Positions 45,088 through 51,865 of a DNA stretch of 64,000 bases are shown piece after piece. The position numbers and the translations under genes are program-made. Numbering within the stretch: position 1 is the stretch's first letter; each line of letters begins with the position of its first letter. Under the pieces are notes generated by a model. It was given only the letters and a program-made list of their open reading frames with translations, made no database searches and had not been told where the DNA came from. This DNA comes from Crocinitomicaceae bacterium (GTDB taxonomy: Bacteria > Bacteroidota > Bacteroidia > Flavobacteriales_G > Salibacteraceae): positions 1 through 64,000 of the forward strand of contig PAVO01000018.1 in NCBI GenBank assembly GCA_002713215.1, in the 5' to 3' direction.

Positions 45088-45585
45088 TTATTCAAAACAA
45101 ATAAGCACCTGGCCTTTGGCCACCGCCACCCCCTGTTCAACCTCAATGGATTTTATTACTCCGTCTGCCGGGCATTTAATATTATTCTCCATTTTCATTG
45201 CCTCCAATACTAACAGCAAGTCACCTTTGGCAACCGACTGGCCAACTTCAACTTTTACATCCAATACCAAACCCGGCATTGGGGCTATTAGGTCCTCTGC
45301 ATTTTCTTCAGTACTTAGGTCCATTCCAAGCCGTTCGAGGAGGTCATCGTATTTATCTTTTGCACTTAATGAATAAATGGTTCCATTTACTTCAATTTCG
45401 AACTCTTTCTTTGACGGATTAGCAGATATAATTTTCATGGTATAACCCCTTGAGTCATGAATGATGTGAAAAGAACCATCCTTGTTTTCCAAAAGATCAA
45501 TATTTATTTGCTCACCATCGAGCTCAATGTTACTTCCGTTAAACTCAACCTGAATTTCCTTTTCTCTGCCTTGTACTTTAATCAT
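45088..45585 (-). CDS. Biotin carboxyl carrier (biotinyl domain) protein
   Basis: This protein of about 165 residues ends in a biotinyl domain (about 95-165) with the biotin-accepting Lys131 in LEAMKMEN. The preceding part resembles the linker/N-terminal segment of acyl-CoA carboxylase carrier subunits. A Pro/Ala-rich region is absent. It would serve an acetyl- or propionyl-CoA carboxylase or a decarboxylase, but no carboxylase subunit is nearby. The ATG at 45585 is used. The frame remains open upstream to about 45642, but the -7 element at 45604-45611 makes those starts untranslatable. Confidence 0.87.
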   Translation of the reverse strand: MIKVQGREKEIQVEFNGSNIELDGEQINIDLLENKDGSFHIIHDSRGYTMKIISANPSKKEFEIEVNGTIYSLSAKDKYDDLLERLGMDLSTEENAEDLIAPMPGLVLDVKVEVGQSVAKGDLLLVLEAMKMENNIKCPADGVIKSIEVEQGVAVAKGQVLICFE

Positions 45586-45603
45586 AGCTAATTCTATTGC
45601 GGA

Positions 45604-45611
45604 CAAATGTA
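45604..45611 (-). promoter_or_regulatory. Putative -7 element of the biotin carrier gene
   Basis: TACATTTG on the minus strand matches the consensus exactly. Its transcription start, near 45598, fixes the downstream ATG at 45585 as the start codon. Confidence 0.6.
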
Positions 45612-45646
45612 TATACAAATCAAAGGAGAACTTAAGCGACATAATT

Positions 45647-45654
45647 TACATTTG
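45647..45654 (+). promoter_or_regulatory. Putative -7 element of the M1 aminopeptidase gene
   Basis: TACATTTG ends four bases before the ATG at 45659, so the mRNA is probably leaderless. It lies only 36 bases from the divergent element of the biotin carrier gene, so the two -33 regions overlap. Confidence 0.55.
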
Positions 45655-45658
45655 CTTT

Positions 45659-48253
45659 ATGTTGAGAATTATTGCCTTTCTGTTTGTTGGTACGCTGTTG
45701 TATTCCTGTCAATCGACCGAACAATTGCCTAAGGCATCTGAAACGCGCACCCTCGATACGGTTATTGTTAACTCTGAATATGTACTTCCTCCCTATCAGC
45801 CAACACCGAACAAATCCTGGGAGCTTTTACATACGGCTCTTGACCTATCATTCGATTATAGTTCTCAAGAAGTAAATGGTCGCGCAACGCTAACCTTGCA
45901 TCCTTATTTTTATAAGCAACAGGAATTAAAGCTGGATGCAAAATGGATGCAAATAAATCGAGTGACAACCGATTCCGGGAAGGCTTTGAATTTTGAATAT
46001 AAAAACAACCAACTCATTATCAACCTCGATTCATCCTATTCAAAATCGGATACCCTTCAAATGGTAGTAGATTATGTGGCTAAACCACTCTCCAATACCG
46101 ATAAGGGTGGAAGAGCTATCACCGCTTCGAAGGGAATTTACTTCATTAATCCCAATGGTACCGAAGCAAATAAGCCTACTCAAATCTGGACACAGGGAGA
46201 AACCAATTTCTCTTCTTGCTGGTTTCCTACCATTGACCAACCGAATCAAAAAACTACCCAAGAGATTAAACTTACTGTAGCAGAAAAGTACACCACTCTT
46301 AGTAATGGAATACTTGAGTTCTCTTCGCTCAACGGAGATGGAACACGAACGGACTACTGGAGGCAAGATAAAGCCCACAGTCCATATTTATTTATGATAG
46401 CAATAGGTGAGTTTACCATCACCACTGATGAGTGGCGTGAGAAGGAAGTAAATTATTACCTGGAAAAAGAATACGAAAAAGATGCCCGCAACATATTTGG
46501 AAACACCCCTGAAATGCTGGAATTCTATTCTAACCTACTGGGTGTTGAATTCCCCTGGGATAAATATAGTCAGGTAGTTGTTCGGGACTTTGTTTCTGGT
46601 GCCATGGAAAATACGTCCGCAACCATTCACGGAAGTTTTGTCCAAAATCACAAAAGAGAGCTTCTCGATTATAATCCTGACGACATTATTGCTCATGAAC
46701 TCTTCCACCAATGGTTTGGTGATTTGGTAAGTTGTGAAAGCTGGTCTAACCTTCCGTTGAACGAAAGCTTTGCCACCTATGGAGAATACCTGTGGTATGA
46801 ATACAAATATGGTGGAGATACCGCCGCACTAAAACTCCATGGGAATCTGAAGTCTTACCTGCGCGAAAGCAGCTACAAACAGGAAGACTGGGTTCGTTTC
46901 AGGTACAACGAAATGGATGAAATGTTTGATGGACACAGTTATAGTAAAGGAGCTCGAATACTTCACATGTTAAGGAATGTAGTTGGAGATGAAGCCTTTT
47001 TTGCCAGTTTGAAATTGTACCTTACTCGCTATGCACATCAGAGTGCCGAAATGCATCAACTGCGTTTGTGCTTCGAAGAAATTACCGGTGAAGACCTCAA
47101 TTGGTTTTTTAATCAATGGGCTTTTGCAAGTGGACACCCGTTTCTAGAGTTCACTCATTCTTATGATAGTATTAACAAGCAATATTCAGTGGACATTGTC
47201 CAGGTAAGAGATCGGGAGAGCACCCCCATTTACCGACTACCAATTAAAATCGATGTTTATACCCGTTCGGGAGTAACGCGAATGGATTATGTAATCTCTG
47301 AAGAAAGGCAAACTTTTTATTATGATGGAGAGAGGCCTCAATTGGTAAATTTTGATGCCGAAAAATACCTTCTATGTGAAAAGACAGAAAACCTTAGCGA
47401 AGTAGAACTTCAATTTAAGTACTACAATGCTCCCTTGTTTTTAGACAGGCTGGAGGCCCTTAAAGAACTGAATGATTTCGCTATTTTAAAACCTGAATCC
47501 GGTGAATTGTTATTTTCAGCAATAAATTCTTCGTTTTATGGCATACAACTTCAGGCCTTGCAATTGTCATATAAAATGAATCAAATTGATTCGCTTCGAC
47601 TGAGAAGTAATTTAATGGGACTATCGAACAACGACCCAAACCCCAAGGTAAGAGCTGAAGCACTAAACGTATTGGCAAATTTTGGCACCGAGGATGAAAT
47701 AAAGCAAGCAACTTTACAAGCCCTAGCAGATAGTAGTTTCGCAGTAATTGCCACCGGGCTATCAACTCTAACTCAGGTTGATTCTACCTTGGCTTACGAG
47801 CAGGCGGTAAGATTTAAAGGCTCCAAAAACGCTACACTTAACTACCAGGTATTGGACATATTTTCTCGGTTCGCGGGTCCTGAAGAACTGGATTGGTTGA
47901 TTAACATGAACAATTCTACCAGTGGCTATGGCAAAAAAGCATATGTATGGCAGTTTCATAAATACATCGTTAGGCTTAATAATATCGAGACAACCAACAG
48001 GGGAATTGCCCATTTGAAAAACATATATTTCTCCTCCAATCAGAATAAGGTAAAAGAAGAATGTCTTTATGGGCTAAAAGAAATCCAGGTTTTAATTCGC
48101 AAGAATGCCAATAGCGGTGAAACTTCCACTGCTGAAACCGATCCAATTGTAGATGATCAACTGGCGTTTCAAATTGAATTTCTTGAAGAGTTGTTCAACC
48201 AAATAAGAAAGGTTGAAAAAGATGAGTCTTTACTCCGAATTTTGGAAGACTAG
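45659..48253 (+). CDS. M1 family metallo-aminopeptidase lipoprotein
   Basis: This 864-residue envelope enzyme has a lipoprotein signal (lipobox LLYSC) and an M1 catalytic core. Its motifs are GAMEN (314-318), which binds the substrate amino end, and the zinc motif HELFH (346-350) with the third ligand Glu369 in NES. A C-terminal helical HEAT-like array (about 610-830, with PKVRAEALNVLANFG) follows. It removes N-terminal residues from peptides, probably in the periplasm or at the surface. The length is normal for Bacteroidota M1 enzymes with this C-terminal extension. Confidence 0.93.
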   Translation: MLRIIAFLFVGTLLYSCQSTEQLPKASETRTLDTVIVNSEYVLPPYQPTPNKSWELLHTALDLSFDYSSQEVNGRATLTLHPYFYKQQELKLDAKWMQINRVTTDSGKALNFEYKNNQLIINLDSSYSKSDTLQMVVDYVAKPLSNTDKGGRAITASKGIYFINPNGTEANKPTQIWTQGETNFSSCWFPTIDQPNQKTTQEIKLTVAEKYTTLSNGILEFSSLNGDGTRTDYWRQDKAHSPYLFMIAIGEFTITTDEWREKEVNYYLEKEYEKDARNIFGNTPEMLEFYSNLLGVEFPWDKYSQVVVRDFVSGAMENTSATIHGSFVQNHKRELLDYNPDDIIAHELFHQWFGDLVSCESWSNLPLNESFATYGEYLWYEYKYGGDTAALKLHGNLKSYLRESSYKQEDWVRFRYNEMDEMFDGHSYSKGARILHMLRNVVGDEAFFASLKLYLTRYAHQSAEMHQLRLCFEEITGEDLNWFFNQWAFASGHPFLEFTHSYDSINKQYSVDIVQVRDRESTPIYRLPIKIDVYTRSGVTRMDYVISEERQTFYYDGERPQLVNFDAEKYLLCEKTENLSEVELQFKYYNAPLFLDRLEALKELNDFAILKPESGELLFSAINSSFYGIQLQALQLSYKMNQIDSLRLRSNLMGLSNNDPNPKVRAEALNVLANFGTEDEIKQATLQALADSSFAVIATGLSTLTQVDSTLAYEQAVRFKGSKNATLNYQVLDIFSRFAGPEELDWLINMNNSTSGYGKKAYVWQFHKYIVRLNNIETTNRGIAHLKNIYFSSNQNKVKEECLYGLKEIQVLIRKNANSGETSTAETDPIVDDQLAFQIEFLEELFNQIRKVEKDESLLRILED

Positions 48254-48261
48254 CAAGTCAT

Positions 48262-48690
48262 TTAATTCAAATCAAAATCAGGCGCCTTCATAAACCCCTT
48301 CTTTTTGGGTTTTATATGACTGACAAAAACAACGTTGTACTTCGAGTCCCGTTTGTCCAAAATAAGCTGAGAAACACCATTATTTATTTCCACCGGAGGC
48401 TGACCACTTTTGAGTCGTGGCCCAATATTATCATAAGTATTATCTTCCAATTTTATGTAGAAATTATCGAGTAATATTTTGCCATTTCTAACGGTAACCA
48501 TGCCCAAATAACATTCATTGGTTTCACCCGCTCTTATGCTAATAATTACATCTTCATAGGTACTGTCAACAACATCTTCAGAACCACGAGCCATAAAAGC
48601 CTTTCGATAATTTTCCAGACACGACTGCCCTTGGCTTGAATAACTAAACCCTAAACAGATTAAAACTATAAGTACGGCAATTCTTTTCAT
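48262..48690 (-). CDS. Secreted hypothetical protein
   Basis: This protein of about 142 residues has a Sec signal peptide (MKRIAVLIVLICLGFSYSSQGQS) and a small domain with a single Cys pair (SCLENY and ECYLG). I do not recognise the family. VTVRNGKILLDNFYIKLEDNTYD and VSQLILDKRDSKYNVVFVSHIKPKKKG suggest a beta-rich fold. The ATG at 48690 begins the signal peptide; the open frame extends further upstream without good starts. It converges with the M1 gene, eight bases apart. Confidence 0.65.
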   Translation of the reverse strand: MKRIAVLIVLICLGFSYSSQGQSCLENYRKAFMARGSEDVVDSTYEDVIISIRAGETNECYLGMVTVRNGKILLDNFYIKLEDNTYDNIGPRLKSGQPPVEINNGVSQLILDKRDSKYNVVFVSHIKPKKKGFMKAPDFDLN

Positions 48691-48811
48691 CCCAACAATT
48701 TTTTGCCAAAGTATAAATAGCAACAAAACTTTTTGAGAAGCAAGAATCATAGTTATCCATTGAAAAGTGTTAATTCCAAAAAATGGAATATAATCTAAAC
48801 AAGGTAAATTT

Positions 48812-48851
48812 AACCTAGGGCTGGCTTAGGTTCCTTACTGATAATCATCAG
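48812..48851. other. Two small hairpins in a divergent spacer
   Basis: AACCTA (48812-48817) pairs with TAGGTT (48827-48832) around a nine-base loop, and CTGAT (48838-48842) pairs with ATCAG (48847-48851). They lie upstream of both flanking genes, so they are not terminators; operator or 5' structural roles are possible. Confidence 0.35.
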
Positions 48852-48873
48852 CATTTCAGATTATGATTCTATT

Positions 48874-48881
48874 TAACTTCG
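48874..48881 (+). promoter_or_regulatory. Putative -7 element of the GreA-like gene
   Basis: TAACTTCG has one mismatch to TAnnTTTG and ends ten bases before the ATG at 48892. Confidence 0.4.
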
Positions 48882-48891
48882 TAGTATTAAA

Positions 48892-49359
48892 ATGAACAAC
48901 ATGGATAAGCTAAGTTTAAAAAAGGAGATACTGGAAGCCGGAAAAGCAAAAATGAGAACCGTAATAAATGACTTTCAGGAAAGGATTGATGAGTTGAAAG
49001 CTGTAACCATTGGAGATGATTTTCAAGAAACTGCAAGTCAAAGTGAGTCAAGAAAGGACTCCGATATTGAGTTATTAGATACCCTTGCCACTCAAATGGA
49101 CTTTGCTCAGGCGGAATTAGAAACACTGAATTTGATTGATCCCGCTTTGGCTCATTCAAAAATTGAATTTGGCTCTGTGGTAGTAACCGATAAAAGGACA
49201 TTTTTCGTTTCTACCGGGATTGAGGAGTTTGATGTTCAAGGCAATGCTTATTTTGGAATTTCAACACAAGCTCCTTTGTATAAGGGTTTGGTCAACAAGG
49301 AAACTGGCGATAAGGTTGCATTTAATGGAATTGAATACAATATTCAGGATGTTTTCTAA
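48892..49359 (+). CDS. GreA/GreB-like transcription factor domain protein
   Basis: This 155-residue protein has a helical, probably coiled-coil N-terminal half (KLSLKKEILEAGKAKMRTVINDFQERIDELK to about residue 85) and a C-terminal FKBP-like GreA domain (about 90-155). In the latter, FGSVVVTDKRTFFVSTG, YFGISTQAPLYKGLVNKETGDKVAFNG is diagnostic. GreA proteins enter the RNA polymerase secondary channel and stimulate transcript cleavage. Whether this divergent member is a cleavage factor or an inhibitor cannot be told from the tip. An ATG three codons in is an alternative start. Confidence 0.8.
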   Translation: MNNMDKLSLKKEILEAGKAKMRTVINDFQERIDELKAVTIGDDFQETASQSESRKDSDIELLDTLATQMDFAQAELETLNLIDPALAHSKIEFGSVVVTDKRTFFVSTGIEEFDVQGNAYFGISTQAPLYKGLVNKETGDKVAFNGIEYNIQDVF

Positions 49360-49379
49360 TCTATTGTTGCGTAAACCTG

Positions 49380-49402
49380 CCTTATTAATTGGCTGAATAA
49401 GG
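49380..49402 (+). terminator. Weak stem-loop after the GreA-like gene
   Basis: CCTTATT pairs with AATAAGG over a nine-base loop 20 bases past the stop codon. There is no T-run, so termination is uncertain. Confidence 0.3.
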
Positions 49403-49433
49403 GTGATAACTTAGGAACTTAGTTCAAGATGCT

Positions 49434-49441
49434 TATTTTTG
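49434..49441 (+). promoter_or_regulatory. Putative -7 element of the repeat/SPOR-like gene
   Basis: TATTTTTG matches TAnnTTTG exactly, 23 bases before the ATG at 49465. Confidence 0.5.
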
Positions 49442-49464
49442 GAATCTATCCAAGCATTAACTAG

Positions 49465-51837
49465 ATGAAAAATCTTTTAATTATTTCAATTCTTGTTATT
49501 ACTTCTCAGTTGCAGGCTGTAGCTGATTGTGACTTGTTTAAGGAAGAGGTTGCTGTAATTAACGAACAAGTTCAATCGCTATACAAAGGCATGTACGAAA
49601 CTCAAGCTTTTGTGCAAACAGCGAAGGAGCGAAAGTCAGTAACCGATAATGAAAAACTGGGAAGATACCTGGAAAATGCAAAGAAAGAACTGGAGCTAAT
49701 TGAACATGGCATGAGCCAGTTAAAGCTTCATGGAGACTGCGCTTGCGAGGGATTTAACTTTCAATTCGTAGACAACACCCTGATAGAAATTAAATATTGG
49801 CTTAAAAAGGCGCAATCCATTGATTTGGCTAAGCCCAAGAAAACGGATTACGCTGGATTGGATGCTAATGTGAGCAAATCGCTGAACAAGACAACTAATT
49901 TGCAAGTGTATTTTTTGTCCCCTTGCAAAGAAGGTGCTGTTGCATCGAATACGGTTATCCTCAATGAGTCTCAACCTGTTCCGGAAGTTGATTCAACCGA
50001 AATGGAAGATGTTGATGATGGTGTAGAGGTGATTGCTGCCGGTACAACAACTACGGCAGGTGCAGTTGTTGCTGGTGCCGTTATTGCCGATGATAAGGAT
50101 AGTTCAAAGGTTGAGGAGGAAGACCTTAATAGAGTAAGTGAAGCAGAACCTACCGCACCTGCAGACCCTACTGTGATGGACACAGTACGCCACGCCGATG
50201 TATCTACAGGTACTACGGTTGGTGCCGGCATTGAGGAAGAGGAAACTCCAGCTGAAGAAACCGCTGATAATGCTAATAACTCGAATGGAACTGAAGGTGT
50301 TGATGCCTCCGCTGATCCCAGTTCAGTTGCTGGTGCAGTGGTAATCGGAACCACAGCGACCGCTGGTGCAGTTGTTGCCGGAGCTGTAATAGCTAACGAC
50401 AAAGACAGCGCAAAAGTTGAAGAGGAAAAAGTTGAGGAAATTGAACCGGCTTCAACATCTACAACAGTAATGGACACGGTGCGTCATTCAGATGTATCTA
50501 CGGGGGCCGTTGTTGGGGCCGGAATTGTGGAAGAACAACCCGCAACAGAAGAATCAGCCAATAGCCAAGAGGGTTCGGGCGCAGCAGAAGGAATTGACGG
50601 ATCTGTCGACCCTGGTGCTGTTACGGGTGCCGTAGCAGCCGGAACTACCGTTGCGGCAGGAGCTGTAGTAGCAGGTGCAGTTGTGTCAGATGACAAAGAC
50701 GGTTCCAGTGTTGAAGAAGAACCTGAAAAAATCGTTGACAACACCGTAATGGATACGGTCAGACATCGTGATGTATCAACAGCTGCGCCAGTTGCAGCAG
50801 GAGCGGTTGTCGCAGGAGCAGTTGTAGAAGCCGATGCAGATAGTTCTGAAGTTGAGGAATCAGAACCCAAGGAAGAAATCGCTAACAACACAGGAAGCAA
50901 TTCGAATGCTGTTGAAGGTGTTAACGACCCTTCGGGCGCTGTTGCAGCTGGAACTACCGTTGCGGCAGGAGCAGTAGTAGCGGGAGCCGTTATAGCAAAT
51001 GATGAAGATGGTTCCAACGTTGAAGAAGAACCCGAAAAAGTGGTTGACAATACAATTATGGATACCGTCAGGCATAAAGACGTTTCTGTAATGGCTCCGG
51101 TGGAAGAAGAAAAACCGGTAGAGGTAGTAGAAGCACCTGCCGAACCAAAAGTTAAGGCACCGAAAGTGGCTCCAGTTGCAGCTGTAACTCAACCTGAAAC
51201 TAAAAAGAATTATGTCCCAAATGATTTTCACTACGCTGTTCAAATAGCAACAGGAAAAATTTCAACATCAGATTCTAAATATGCACCCTTTGGCAACGAC
51301 ATTTATTCAGTCGAAGAATCTGGTATGACCAAATACCGGGTTGGAAAGTATGGTTCTTTTAACGAGGCCAAGGCCACTAAAAACAAAGCCTTTAATTCAG
51401 GAATTATTGATGCCTTTATTGTGGTTTATAACAATGGGTCCAGGATCTCGTTTGAGGAAGCTCGAAACCTTGAGAATGGAAATGGTAACTCTGGAAGTTC
51501 TGTTACCAAAGCCAAAACCAGTAGCAGCAAACCTGCGAAAACTCCAAAGATTCGAAAAAATGATAACGTATTCTTAGCGGTTCAAATTGGCGCCAATGTT
51601 ACCAGTACCGATCCTATGTATGAACTCATCAAGTATGAGCGTAAAATAAATCAGGAGGTACATGTCCTTCACGGATCTCCGGTTCGTTTTTATACTGGTG
51701 AGTTAAAGAATGCTATTGAGGCAGAACAGCTTCTTAAGAAAGTGCGAATGGCAGGAATTCAAGACGCCTTTTTAATTGGAATCTCGAACGATAAACGGAT
51801 AGAATACAAAGCCGCTCTGGAATTTTTGGGACAGTAA
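49465..51837 (+). CDS. Secreted repeat protein with two C-terminal SPOR-like modules
   Basis: This 790-residue protein has a signal peptide (about 1-20) and a helical N-terminal domain with several Cys (about 21-155). A repeat region (about 190-550) and two homologous C-terminal modules (about 588-670 and 700-790) follow; those begin HYAVQIATG and FLAVQIGAN and resemble SPOR peptidoglycan-binding or protein-interaction domains. Each repeat of about 100 residues pairs a hydrophobic AGAVVAGAVI core, an acidic DKDSSKVEEE tail, and a polar MDTVRHxDVST box. There are five hydrophobic cores and four MDTVRH boxes. The SPOR-like ends suggest a wall or septum location. I know of no described protein with this repeat; function is unknown. 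Confidence 0.8.
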   Translation: MKNLLIISILVITSQLQAVADCDLFKEEVAVINEQVQSLYKGMYETQAFVQTAKERKSVTDNEKLGRYLENAKKELELIEHGMSQLKLHGDCACEGFNFQFVDNTLIEIKYWLKKAQSIDLAKPKKTDYAGLDANVSKSLNKTTNLQVYFLSPCKEGAVASNTVILNESQPVPEVDSTEMEDVDDGVEVIAAGTTTTAGAVVAGAVIADDKDSSKVEEEDLNRVSEAEPTAPADPTVMDTVRHADVSTGTTVGAGIEEEETPAEETADNANNSNGTEGVDASADPSSVAGAVVIGTTATAGAVVAGAVIANDKDSAKVEEEKVEEIEPASTSTTVMDTVRHSDVSTGAVVGAGIVEEQPATEESANSQEGSGAAEGIDGSVDPGAVTGAVAAGTTVAAGAVVAGAVVSDDKDGSSVEEEPEKIVDNTVMDTVRHRDVSTAAPVAAGAVVAGAVVEADADSSEVEESEPKEEIANNTGSNSNAVEGVNDPSGAVAAGTTVAAGAVVAGAVIANDEDGSNVEEEPEKVVDNTIMDTVRHKDVSVMAPVEEEKPVEVVEAPAEPKVKAPKVAPVAAVTQPETKKNYVPNDFHYAVQIATGKISTSDSKYAPFGNDIYSVEESGMTKYRVGKYGSFNEAKATKNKAFNSGIIDAFIVVYNNGSRISFEEARNLENGNGNSGSSVTKAKTSSSKPAKTPKIRKNDNVFLAVQIGANVTSTDPMYELIKYERKINQEVHVLHGSPVRFYTGELKNAIEAEQLLKKVRMAGIQDAFLIGISNDKRIEYKAALEFLGQ
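50032..51114 (+). repeat. About 300-base coding tandem repeat
   Basis: Units begin near residues 190, 293, 391 and 494 of the encoded protein, about 100 residues apart, with an extra partial core near 445. At the DNA level, copies at about 50641 and 50949 share GGAACTACCGTTGCGGCAGG exactly, indicating recent duplication or gene conversion. Confidence 0.8.
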
Positions 51838-51865
51838 AACCACCTAATTGTTCTCAAAGCTTTTG

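Noticed and set aside
45586-45642. N-terminal extension of the biotin carrier protein
   Set aside because: It crosses an exact -7 element and adds residues absent from the family.
49971-51050. Two Ser/Thr/Pro-rich open frames antisense to the repeat protein
   Set aside because: They are the complement of Ala/Val/Gly/Glu-rich repeats, which by codon composition read as Ser/Thr/Pro; no start signals or domains.
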